This document shows positions 23,285 through 30,740 of a stretch of 34,019 bases of DNA, piece after piece. Source of the DNA: Streptomyces panaciradicis. Lineage in GTDB: Bacteria > Actinomycetota > Actinomycetes > Streptomycetales > Streptomycetaceae. Position 1 is the stretch's first letter. Each line of letters begins with the position of its first letter. The position numbers were made by a program, and so were the translations under genes. The stretch is taken from contig NZ_JAMGBF010000160.1 of the NCBI RefSeq assembly GCF_023516615.1, positions 1-34,019 of the forward strand. The letters are read 5' to 3'. The notes under the pieces were generated by a model. It did not search any database and was not told the origin of the DNA. It saw only the letters and a program-made list of their open reading frames with translations.

Positions 23285-23950
23285 ATGCTTGCGACCGGCC
23301 CGCAGACCACGACGACCGAACCCGCGCTCGCCCGGTCGGCCGGGGAAGACGACATGGACGCGGCCCTCGACACCTTCCTGGGCGAGCGGACGCGGCTCTA
23401 CCGCATCGCCCACCACATTCTCGGCGACATCCCCGGAGCCGAGGACGTGGTCCAGGAAGTGTGGCTGCGCTGGCAGCTCACCCAGCGCGCGGAGATCGAC
23501 AACCCGACCGCGTTCCTGGTGACGGCGACCATCCGGGTGGCCATCAACATCGTCCGCTCCGCCCGCCACCGCCACGAGGTGCCAATCGAGCCGCAGTTGG
23601 CCGACTTCGGCGACCGGGCCGCCCCCGACCCCGTACTGAGCGCCGAGCGGAGCGTCGCGGTCGACGGGGCCCTGGCCCTGCTCATGGCGCGGCTGACGCC
23701 GGACCGGCTGGCTGCCTACGTCCTGCGCAAGGGATTCGGCTACGCCTACGCCGAACTCGCGTCCCTGCTGCGGATGAGCGCCTCGAACGCGCGCGTGGTG
23801 GTGCACCGGGCACAGACCCGCCTGGAGTTCGGTCGGGAGCGCCCGGTCCCCGTCGAGTCGCACCGCCGTCTCGCCGCGGCGTTCCGGACGGCCGCCCACA
23901 CCGGCGACCTGGACGGCCTGGTGAAGGTGCTCACCCCCGCCGCGCGATGA
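23285..23950 (+). CDS. ECF RNA polymerase sigma factor, ECF41/SigJ-like, lacking most of its C-terminal domain
   Basis: This 221-residue sigma factor directs RNA polymerase to specific promoters. Region 2 spans about residues 28-95 (LYRIAHHILGDIPGAEDVVQ, then EVWLRWQL) and region 4 about 120-180 (GYAYAELASLLRMSASNARV, then VVHRAQTRLE). The tail, VESHRRLAAAFRTAAHTGDL then DGLVKVLTPAAR, is the start of the SnoaL-like domain that ECF41/SigJ proteins carry for about 100 residues; here it stops at once. Typical relatives have 290-330 residues. No frameshift continuation is visible downstream. ATG 23285 has GAGGAG six bases upstream. Neighbours (AhpD-like, SDR, epimerase) are the classic ECF41 targets, and the window holds 13 matching promoters. 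No such promoter precedes this gene. Confidence 0.85.
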   Translation: MLATGPQTTTTEPALARSAGEDDMDAALDTFLGERTRLYRIAHHILGDIPGAEDVVQEVWLRWQLTQRAEIDNPTAFLVTATIRVAINIVRSARHRHEVPIEPQLADFGDRAAPDPVLSAERSVAVDGALALLMARLTPDRLAAYVLRKGFGYAYAELASLLRMSASNARVVVHRAQTRLEFGRERPVPVESHRRLAAAFRTAAHTGDLDGLVKVLTPAAR

Positions 23951-23961
23951 GTCACCGACCG

Positions 23962-23968
23962 TGTCACA
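23962..23968 (+). promoter_or_regulatory. Isolated TGTCACA box before the SDR gene
   Basis: A perfect TGTCACA lies 78 bases before the SDR start, but no NGTC follows at 15-18 bases (CACT is found at 16). It may be a degraded or altered member of the promoter set. Confidence 0.35.
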
Positions 23969-24045
23969 CTGTTCAATGTTTGACCACTGAAGTGGGAACA
24001 CACCATATCGAGCGTGTGGACCAGTGAAGACAGAAGGAATATGTG

Positions 24046-24813
24046 ATGTTCGCAGACCTCTCCGCCTCGACCTTCGAGGGCCACGTGGCCATCGTGACCG
24101 GAGCCGGGTCCGGCATCGGCCGGGCCACGGCAGTGGCCTTCGCCGAAGCCGGCGCGCAGGTGCTCGGAGTGGGACGGCGCGAGGCACCGCTGAAGGAGAC
24201 CGCCGCACTGCACCCCCGCATCGATGTCCTCGCGATCGACCTCCGCGCCGAGGGAGCCCCCGCCGAGGTGGTACAGACCGCCGTTCGGCGGTGGGGGCGC
24301 ATCGACTACCTGGTCAACAACGCGGGTGCCACGGCGGTGATGAGGCTCGCCGACACCGACGAGCAGACTGTCACGAACCTGCTCGCCCTGAACGTCGTCG
24401 CGCCGAGTCTCCTCGCCCACGCCGCCCTGCCCCACCTGCGCGAGACCTCCGGCACCATCATCAACCTCTCCAGTACCTACGGGCACCGGCCTATGCCGGG
24501 CGGCGCGCACTATGCGGCCACCAAGGCCGCCGTCGAACAGCTGACCCGCAGCTGGGCGCTGGAACTGGCGGAGGAGGGAGTCCGCGTCAACGCCGTCGCC
24601 CCCGGCCCCACCCGCACTGACGTCATGCTGCACGCCGGACTCACTCCCGAGGCCGCCGACGACATGTACGCCTACGAACGCGACCGCATCCCCACCCACC
24701 GCATCGCGGGCACCGAAGAGATCGCCCACTGGGTCCTGCGGATGGCCGACCCCGCGGGACGGCACGCCACCGGCCAGGTCGTCACCGTGGACGGCGGCCT
24801 GGAACTCGTCTGA
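24046..24813 (+). CDS. Short-chain dehydrogenase/reductase (SDR), 255 aa
   Basis: This classical SDR of normal length uses NAD(P)(H) to oxidise or reduce an alcohol/ketone pair. The cofactor motif TGAGSGIGRA is near residue 19, NNAG occurs in VNNAGATAVM, the catalytic Ser is in INLSSTYG, and YAATK gives Tyr and Lys. The end GQVVTVDGGLELV is also typical. ATG 24046 has AGAAGGA seven bases upstream; GTG 24043 directly before it is less likely. It lies just after the sigma-factor gene on the same strand. An oxidoreductase is one of the known ECF41 target types. Its substrate is unknown. Confidence 0.9.
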   Translation: MFADLSASTFEGHVAIVTGAGSGIGRATAVAFAEAGAQVLGVGRREAPLKETAALHPRIDVLAIDLRAEGAPAEVVQTAVRRWGRIDYLVNNAGATAVMRLADTDEQTVTNLLALNVVAPSLLAHAALPHLRETSGTIINLSSTYGHRPMPGGAHYAATKAAVEQLTRSWALELAEEGVRVNAVAPGPTRTDVMLHAGLTPEAADDMYAYERDRIPTHRIAGTEEIAHWVLRMADPAGRHATGQVVTVDGGLELV

Positions 24814-24861
24814 CCCCGCCTCGGACAGCGAAGCCCGACCGGCGGTACGCCCGTCCTCCCG

Positions 24862-24888
24862 TGTCACACATCGGGCACCGGACCGGTC
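24862..24888 (+). promoter_or_regulatory. ECF41/SigJ-like promoter for the epimerase-like gene
   Basis: TGTCACA (24862-24868), 16 bases, GGTC (24885-24888), 41 bases before ATG 24930. Confidence 0.7.
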
Positions 24889-24929
24889 AAACCCCTCGAC
24901 CGACCAGGCGTTGAGGAGGTTGATGGACG

Positions 24930-25691
24930 ATGAAGGTCGTGGTGTTCGACGACGGCGGACTCATAGGCGTCGAGACCGCCCTGTGGGTCAGGGACCACGG
25001 ACACGAGGTGGGCATCGTCTCGGCACCCGCCGGGTTCGACGCACTCGCCCCAGAAGAGGTCACCGACGCCCTGCACGACTGTGCTGTGGTGATCGACCTC
25101 GTCCATCAACCGCCCCCCGCCACCGGCACGATCCCCACGGAGAACGGCCCGGCCAGCGGCCTCTTGTGCGCCGCGATCGCCGCCGGCGTGCGGCACCACG
25201 TGTGCCTCTCCGCGGTCGGCGTTGACCGGGTCCGCGACGACGGTGCCTTCTCCGCGTTGCGCGCCCGGGAAGCCATGATCGAACGCTCCGGCATCCCTCA
25301 CTCCATCCTGCGCAGCACCCAGCTGTTCGAGGCCGCCGAGGCCATCGCGGACACGGCCACCGAGGACGGCACCGTCCGGGTGCCGCCGCTGCGCGTGCAG
25401 CCGGTGTCCCTGACGGACGTGGCGATGTACCTCGCGCACATCGCCGTGTCCCGGCCCCTGGGCGGAGCGCGCGAGATCGCCGGCCCCGAACGGTTCGGCC
25501 TGGACCGGTTCGTCCGTATCGCCCTCGCGACGGACGCGGACCGCCGGCCTGTCCACACACACGCCAACAGCGCCTTCCTCGGCGCTCGCCCGCGCACAGT
25601 AGACCTCCTGCCGGGCCCCGGCGCCTTCGTCGCGCAGACCAGTTATCGCGAGTGGCTCGCCGGCCGACCCGCCCCCGAGGTCAGCTCCTGA
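24930..25691 (+). CDS. Atypical SDR / NAD(P)-binding epimerase-like (NmrA type) protein, 253 aa
   Basis: The protein starts MKVVVFDDGGLIGVETALWV, a Rossmann strand with a degenerate glycine motif (normally GxxGxxG). It continues with VVIDLVH, RHHVCLSAVGVDRVRDDGAF, REAMIERSGIPHSILRSTQL and LRVQPVSLTDVAMYLAHIAV, the usual order in NmrA-like or epimerase-like atypical SDRs. These bind NAD(P) as enzymes or redox sensors. The altered glycine motif leaves cofactor binding uncertain. ATG 24930 has GAGGAGG ten bases upstream. The next gene starts 42 bases downstream and is probably in the same operon. Epimerases of this type are the third classic ECF41 target class. Confidence 0.85.
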   Translation: MKVVVFDDGGLIGVETALWVRDHGHEVGIVSAPAGFDALAPEEVTDALHDCAVVIDLVHQPPPATGTIPTENGPASGLLCAAIAAGVRHHVCLSAVGVDRVRDDGAFSALRAREAMIERSGIPHSILRSTQLFEAAEAIADTATEDGTVRVPPLRVQPVSLTDVAMYLAHIAVSRPLGGAREIAGPERFGLDRFVRIALATDADRRPVHTHANSAFLGARPRTVDLLPGPGAFVAQTSYREWLAGRPAPEVSS

Positions 25692-25733
25692 CCCCGCCCA
25701 CCCCGAACCCTCCTCGCAGGAAGAGAACCACGG

Positions 25734-26068
25734 ATGACGACACTGGATATCGAGCTGCTCGGTGCGATGCGCGACTCGCCGCCGTACCACTGCCGTCGAA
25801 CACGTCCCATCGCGGCGACGGACGGCCCCCGCGCCGCTTCGCTCTGGAACTGCACGTCCCGGACGAGCGGCACCCGGAACTGGAGGCCGAACTCCACGCG
25901 GCGGCCACGACCGACGGACCGCACCTGCGCGGGAGCGCGGGGCGCTGGCGCGTCCTGGACGGCTGGAACAAGGTCTCCACCGGACGCCGCCACGAGATCT
26001 GCATCTACCGGCTGGAGGTCCAGGAGGCCGAACCGCCGATCACTTCGGCGTCGAAGACCGGGGACTGA
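25734..26068 (+). pseudogene. Frameshifted single-domain copy of the N-terminal domain at 162
   Basis: ATG 25734 (GGAAGAG upstream) reads MTTLDIELLGAMR. Near 25775-25780 one base is missing compared with the gene at 162. The reading then continues in another frame as LAAVPLP, RPPRRFALELHVPDERHPEL and WRVLDGWNKVSTG, ending EPPITSASKTGD at 26068. The two genes match along the whole domain; this copy ends where the other continues into its VOC domain. Without the shift it would be a ~111-residue protein. A true mutation, a sequencing error, or a programmed frameshift are all possible; the rest of the frame looks well preserved. Confidence 0.7.
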
Positions 26069-26072
26069 CGCC

Positions 26073-26158
26073 GTGCCCGAGACGATCTCGTCCCCTCTGA
26101 CCAGTGCGGCGATCTTCCTGGTCGTCACGGTCGAGGCGGCGGCGAGTGTGCCGTCCGC
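26073..26158 (+). pseudogene. N-terminal fragment of a Dyp-type peroxidase
   Basis: GTG 26073 reads MPETISSPLTSAAIFLVVTV, then shifts frame into GGECAVRDL and a stop. This resembles the start of Dyp-type heme peroxidases (SPLTSAAIFLV..., GGExxVRDLL). Everything after is missing. The gene would have followed the frameshifted domain gene by five bases. The following stretch to 26673 holds no gene I can support; a run reading KEFDQVDLPAPPAALEWLRE (about 26380-26440), ending in a stop near 26510, is the best piece but has no start or family. Confidence 0.5.
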
Positions 26159-26673
26159 GACCTCTGAGTCGTTCATTGATCGACATACCTAACGACTTGG
26201 CTCGGGCTCTCTCTCGTGAACTGTCTTTGGGCGAAATGCGCGCGGCGGCCGGAGGGATGCCGGTCTCCACACACCACGCCGTTCCGTATGCCCTACAAGG
26301 AGCCGCCGATCGTGACAACGGGGTATCGAAGTCCGGCCGTTGCTGTGGGGTCCCTCGAGGGGAGTTGCCATCGTCGTCCGCAAGGAGTTCGACCAGGTCG
26401 ATCTGCCGGCGCCGCCGGCAGCACTGGAGTGGCTTCGGGAGGCGATCTTGTCGCGCAGCGCGCACCACGAGGTCTTCAGCGGTCACGGGTTGGCGCACCT
26501 ACGATCATGACCGTGTCGCTTCCGGCGCGTGACGTGCAGTTCCACAGGGCGCCCCGTGCTCTTACACGGCACGTTGCCGACATGCCGGCAGCAAGCGAGA
26601 CGAGGCCGCCGTCGTGCGTCACTTGACCCCCACCAGCAGCGTTGCTGCCCCGGCCGCACCTCAGAAAGGTCTT

Positions 26674-27252
26674 TCAGGACTCGGGGATCCATTCCACGGG
26701 AGGGGGTGTGCGGCAGTAGTGGGTTCCCCTGGTGCCGTAGTGGGCGAGGTACAGAGTCTCGCCGTCGACTTGGAGCTCTGATGGCGGAGGGTTGGAAACG
26801 GAGATCCACGGGTGGGAGTGGCCGTCGATCCGCACGGGCTCCCGGGGTTGGTTCCAGGCGTCCGCCCTTCTCTGGGCCTGCTCGCGAGTCCACGGGTTCT
26901 GCAGGGTCCGCGGGGCGGCCGGGTCGTGCCTATGGCCGTTGAGGGCGCGCACAAGCGCTTCGCTGTAAACGCCCTTGACCCGGAAGTTCTCCAGGTCCTC
27001 GGCGCGTACGACCATGTTGACGTATCGGCGGCTGTTGCCACGGTGCCGACCCACCGCAGGCCAGCGACAGTGACCGGGGTCCCAGCGGACGGGCGGGAGC
27101 CACAGCAGGGCTCCTGCGCGGAAGTGCTTCGTGCCGTGCTGGATGTCGAGGCCGCTCTCGCCGTGCGCCGTTTCTCGCGCCACGTTGGCCACCAGGCACC
27201 AGCCCAGCATCCCGTCCGACGTATCGTCTTCGGTGGGTCCCGTGTATGTCAC
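26674..27252 (-). CDS. Hypothetical protein, ~192 aa, N-terminus uncertain
   Basis: A well-formed frame with protein-like composition: MLGWCLVANVARETAHGESG, then GTKHFRAGALLWLPPVRWDP, a middle RYVNMVVRAEDLENFRVKGV, and a C-terminal SELQVDGETLYLAHYGTRGT. It is probably a cytoplasmic, beta-rich protein. I do not recognise a named family. The frame stays open upstream into transposase DNA, so the 5' end may have been replaced. GTG 27252 is a tentative start without a good ribosome site. Codon use here is less biased to G/C in the third position than in neighbours, which suggests transfer. Confidence 0.55.
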   Translation of the reverse strand: MTYTGPTEDDTSDGMLGWCLVANVARETAHGESGLDIQHGTKHFRAGALLWLPPVRWDPGHCRWPAVGRHRGNSRRYVNMVVRAEDLENFRVKGVYSEALVRALNGHRHDPAAPRTLQNPWTREQAQRRADAWNQPREPVRIDGHSHPWISVSNPPPSELQVDGETLYLAHYGTRGTHYCRTPPPVEWIPES

Positions 27253-27317
27253 GCCGAGAATCTTGAGGCACGCAACGGGTCGCGAGCCAGCTCTTATCAG
27301 CTGAACCGACCGCAACG

Positions 27318-27433
27318 AACCGTGGAGCGATCCACCTCGAAGAGCTCGGCGAGCACCACGTGCGGCAACTGATGGCGCAGATGGACCAGGTGACCAGCAG
27401 CCGATCGAGGAAGACCAGCTTGGGCTTCCGGCC
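27318..27433 (-). mobile_element. IS5-type transposase N-terminal fragment, frameshifted
   Basis: The minus strand reads GRKPKLVFLDRLLVT, then in the next frame LVHLRHQLPHVVLAELFEVD and RSTV, where the match ends. This is the helix-turn-helix start of IS5/HARBI-like DDE transposases. The catalytic part is gone. The fragment lies between the hypothetical gene and a GNAT gene; no terminal inverted repeats are seen. Confidence 0.6.
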
Positions 27434-27534
27434 GGCACCCTTCGCCCGCCGAGCTCCCCGCGAGGGCAGGATGGGAACAGGTCTCACGGGCCCAGTCGGC
27501 TTCACAATCACCCAACCCGTGGCGCCCTTGCATG

Positions 27535-28203
27535 TCACGGGCCGACCGGGTCACCCGCCATGTCCGCCGAGGCCGTTCGCCGCTTGGCCTGGATCGCGTC
27601 TGCCGGGACCTCGAAGACGATCGCGAGCCCGTCGCGCTCGTTGCCGTGCTCACCGACGCGCGTGAAACCGAAGCCCGCGATGGTGGCCAGGGAGGCGGTG
27701 TTGTCGGAGCCGATCCTGGCCCGCACGGTCATGACACCGGGTTCGGCGGCGGCCCTGACGAGCAGCGCCCTCAGCATGGCGCGGGCATAGCCCTGGCGGC
27801 GATATCCGGGCACGACGGTGTAGCCGACCTCGACCAGACCGGCCTCGTCCGGTGGCCCGTGGAACCCGGCGTCGCCGACAACGGCCCCGTCCAGCTCGGA
27901 CACCGCGGCCCGCGTGATCCAGGGCGCGGCAGACGGGTCCTTGGCGAGCTGGTCAGCGCGATAGCCGAAGATCCAGCGGGCCCGGTCGCAGACGACGTTC
28001 GTCAAGGACGACCCCGGCCCCGGCGCTGCCGCGGGCGAGGTCACCGTCGGCAAGCGCCCGTAGAGCCTTGCGCTGCAGCTGGCCCTGTCGATCATCCGCG
28101 GAACGCCGTCGAGCAGCTCCGTGAGTCCCTGCGCAGGGGCTGTCGCCGCGGCAGGGTGGGGCACGTCATCCAAGAGGAGCGTGCTCTTGGCAGTGACGAC
28201 CAC
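27535..28203 (-). CDS. GNAT-family N-acetyltransferase (RimJ/RimL-like), 222 aa
   Basis: The C-terminal ~130 residues form a GNAT fold: WITRAAVSELDGAVVGDAGF, then GLVEVGYTVVPGYRRQGYAR with the acetyl-CoA loop RRQGYA, then DNTASLATIAGFGFTRVGEH. Such enzymes acetylate protein N-termini or small amines. The N-terminal 80 residues are less clear. GTG 28203 has CTGAGGA just upstream; ATG 28098 is another possible start. The last residues run into the area next to the IS5 fragment, so the C-terminal tail after VFEVPADAIQAKRR may not be original. Confidence 0.78.
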   Translation of the reverse strand: MVVTAKSTLLLDDVPHPAAATAPAQGLTELLDGVPRMIDRASCSARLYGRLPTVTSPAAAPGPGSSLTNVVCDRARWIFGYRADQLAKDPSAAPWITRAAVSELDGAVVGDAGFHGPPDEAGLVEVGYTVVPGYRRQGYARAMLRALLVRAAAEPGVMTVRARIGSDNTASLATIAGFGFTRVGEHGNERDGLAIVFEVPADAIQAKRRTASADMAGDPVGP

Positions 28204-28492
28204 GAAGTCCTCAGAGGGCTGCGGGGGAGGATCTGCGGGGCGCGGGTCGGTCCTTCGTCTTCCGTCACCACTTTCGTGCCGCGGTATCCGGCATCGTGCG
28301 GCAACTGCGGTGTCGAGCCGGACGCTGGTACTTGGTACCGGTGGCGCTCGGCGTCGGCCGGCCGGTCGCCGGAGGCCCGGGCTGTCGCACAGACCCCGCT
28401 CGCGGTGGAGGGGCGCCGGTAGGCGGGGTGGAGTCTGTGGCGGGACCGGTCAGGAACGGAGAAGCCTCGGCCGCCGTGAAGCCTCTAGCGTG

Positions 28493-29137
28493 ATGGTCAT
28501 GGCAACCACCACTTCCACCGCAGCCCACACGTCCCTGGCGTCCGTCACCCTTGAGGTGGCCGACCTTGAGGCCGCCCGTCGCTTCTACACTGCCTTCGGC
28601 GTGGACACGTACATCAGTTTGCGGGCCTCTGAGGCCCCCTCCACCGGATTCCGCGGCTTCACCCTGGCGCTGACGGTGGCTGGACCGGCCACCGTCGACG
28701 GGTTCGTCGCCGACGCCGTGGACGCCGGCGCCACGGTGCTCAAGCCCGCCGCGAAGTCGCTGTGGGGCTACGGCGGCGTCGTTCAGGCTCCCGACGGGAC
28801 CATCTGGAAGATCGCGACCTCGGCGAAGAAGGACAGCGGTCCTGCCACCCGCGAGGTCGACGAGGTCGTTCTCCTGCTCGGCGTCGAGGACGTGAAGGCC
28901 ACCAAGCAGTTCTACGTCGGGCGGGGCCTGACCGTGGCCAAGAGCTTCGGCGGCAAGTACGCCGAGTTCGCTTCCGGTCAGTCGAGCTCTGTCAAGCTGG
29001 CCCTGTACAAGCGCCGTGCCCTGGCCAAGGATCTCGGTGTCACAGACGACGGCACCGGCTCGCACCACGTCATCCTCGGCAGCACCGCCGGCACCTTCAC
29101 CGACCCGGACGGCTTCATCTGGCAGCCCGTCGCATAG
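28493..29137 (+). CDS. Two-repeat VOC/glyoxalase-family protein, 214 aa
   Basis: The protein carries two VOC half-folds: LASVTLEVADLEAARRFYTA with ending GYGGVVQAPDGTIWKIATS, and EVVLLLGVEDVKATKQFYVG with ending TAGTFTDPDGFIWQPVA. Each half is about 100 residues, as in the glyoxalase superfamily. It may bind a metal and isomerise or cleave a small molecule, or act as a binding protein. ATG 28493 or ATG 28499 could be the start; neither has a strong ribosome site. The 289 bases before it hold no gene that I can support. A hairpin follows at 29203. Confidence 0.85.
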   Translation: MVMATTTSTAAHTSLASVTLEVADLEAARRFYTAFGVDTYISLRASEAPSTGFRGFTLALTVAGPATVDGFVADAVDAGATVLKPAAKSLWGYGGVVQAPDGTIWKIATSAKKDSGPATREVDEVVLLLGVEDVKATKQFYVGRGLTVAKSFGGKYAEFASGQSSSVKLALYKRRALAKDLGVTDDGTGSHHVILGSTAGTFTDPDGFIWQPVA

Positions 29138-29202
29138 GCCGTCTGCCGCCGGACAGCACCCCAGCCTGCGAACTCGTCTGCGAATTTGCGAAGTTCGGTT
29201 GC

Positions 29203-29223
29203 CTCGTCGCGACACGCGACGAG
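29203..29223 (+). terminator. Hairpin after the VOC gene, with an alternative pairing
   Basis: CTCGTCGCG, loop ACA, CGCGACGAG: a perfect 9-base stem 66 bases after the stop. The right arm can also pair with a following CTCGTCG. The stretch 29138-29565 shows no gene that I can support. Confidence 0.5.
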
Positions 29224-29565
29224 CCGCTCGTCGTCCTCGCAGTCGCCGAAGACGTCACCGGAGCGCGACGCGGCAGGTGGGTCAGCACTGGCGCGGTTCA
29301 GGATGAGTATGTCGACTGCGTGGGTGCCGGGTGGCCGGGTGCGTTCGCCAGATGGACACCCCTGGCCCACGCCCCGCCCAAGGGGTGACGGTCGACGGGA
29401 TCACTGAACTGCCGCGCGACATGCAGGACATTGCACGAGCTCACCGCCGGGCGATGTCCAAACGTGAGGGCAGCACCCGTGAAGGTGAGGTAATCGAACC
29501 AGGACGCCGACGCCCGGTCGTCACGGCTTGCTGAGGGCGCGAGCCGCCGGGCGGATGGGCTCGAC

Positions 29566-30612
29566 TCAGGCGTTTTGCTTCTGCGGGGGGTGCAGGTCGA
29601 GTGTGATGTGCGGGTCGAGCGCGTGCAAGAAGTCGGGGGCGTCGAAGATCTCGCCGGCGGAGACGACGCCCACGGTCTTGGTGCGGCCCGTCAGGACGCG
29701 CTCGAGGGCCTCGGAGACGAGGGGCGCGGTGACGGCGTAGATGTCCTGGCCGTTGGCCGTGGCCCGGCGTTCGGCTCCGCCGGAGCGGACGACGACGTCG
29801 ACGAGGAAGGTCTGGTTCGAGCGCCCGCTCTCGTCGGTGGCGGTCGGTGCCGGCGTCTGGGGGGCGGCGACGTCTCGGGCCGCCTCGGTGGTCATGTAGG
29901 TGGTCACGTCGGGGATGGAGAGGTGCTGGGCTACGGTGACGACGTCCGCCATCGTGAACTCCCCGATCACCGGCCGGGGTCCCATCGGTTCCGGGAAGGT
30001 CCACTTCAGGGTGGGCGCGGCGTCGGTGCGGTGCTCCCACTGTCCGCCGCTGTAGCGCAGGCGGTAGTTGCCACGTCGCTCGCGGGAGACCGCGCCCGAG
30101 AGCCGGGTACCGGCGGTGGGGTGCCAGCTGCTGAGCGCATAGGCGATGTGTGCCTCGTCGGCCTCGGTCCAGTCGCCCATCGCCGCTGTGGCCAGTAGGT
30201 CGCCGAGGCCGCCGAAGAAGGCCATGGCTGGGACGATCACCGCTCCCGCGTCCCGGGCCCGCTCGCGGTAGTGGACGAAGGTGTCGAGGTTGGCCTCAAG
30301 CTCGGCGGCCACGTCCAGGTACGGGATCTTCGCGCGGAGCGCTGCCTCGATCACGGGGCCGGTGGTCGAGGCGAAGGGGCCGGCGCAGTTGATGACCGCC
30401 GCCGCTCCCACCAGGGCCCGGTCCAGCGAGGCCGGGTCGTCGACCGACGCCATCCGGGCCTCCAGTCCGTGCTCCTTGGCCAGTTCCTCCAAGGCCTGCG
30501 CACTGCGCCCGGACAGCACCGGGACGAACCCACGCGCGGCCAGCTCCGCGACCACGAACCGCCCGGTGTGACCGTACGCGCCGAACACCGTCACCAGCTG
30601 ACCTGACCCCAT
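29566..30612 (-). CDS. Saccharopine-dehydrogenase-like NAD(P)-binding protein, 348 aa
   Basis: The N-terminal Rossmann domain shows VTVFGAYGHTGRFVVAELAA (GxxGxxG), then LSGRSAQALEEL, AAVINCAGPFASTTGPVIEA and KIPYLDVAAELEANLDTF, the usual order for saccharopine-dehydrogenase/trans-acting enoyl-reductase-like proteins. The C-terminal part is a larger alpha/beta domain. It likely uses NAD(P) with an unknown substrate. ATG 30612 has GGGAG seven bases upstream; the longer frame to 30675 lacks such a site. It is divergent from the AraC-type regulator at 30741, a common sign that the regulator controls it. Confidence 0.82.
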   Translation of the reverse strand: MGSGQLVTVFGAYGHTGRFVVAELAARGFVPVLSGRSAQALEELAKEHGLEARMASVDDPASLDRALVGAAAVINCAGPFASTTGPVIEAALRAKIPYLDVAAELEANLDTFVHYRERARDAGAVIVPAMAFFGGLGDLLATAAMGDWTEADEAHIAYALSSWHPTAGTRLSGAVSRERRGNYRLRYSGGQWEHRTDAAPTLKWTFPEPMGPRPVIGEFTMADVVTVAQHLSIPDVTTYMTTEAARDVAAPQTPAPTATDESGRSNQTFLVDVVVRSGGAERRATANGQDIYAVTAPLVSEALERVLTGRTKTVGVVSAGEIFDAPDFLHALDPHITLDLHPPQKQNA

Positions 30613-30727
30613 GAGGCTGCTCCCGTGCACTCGGACCACCGCTGCGAGGTCCATCCGCTGCGGCCTGACACCCACATCCTGTCCCTCCGTCAGGAGCCCG
30701 CGCGAGCGTCGGAAATGACACGCCCCG

Positions 30728-30733
30728 TACAGT
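30728..30733 (+). promoter_or_regulatory. Probable -10 box (TACAGT) of a leaderless AraC-type gene
   Basis: TACAGT lies seven bases before ATG 30741, where no ribosome site is seen. This spacing fits a housekeeping promoter whose transcript begins at the start codon. No clear -35 box is visible. Confidence 0.4.
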
Positions 30734-30740
30734 TTCGGAC

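Noticed and set aside
26200..26530. Possible small gene in the gap after the Dyp fragment
   Set aside because: Short protein-like runs occur in different frames, without a start, ribosome site or recognisable family.
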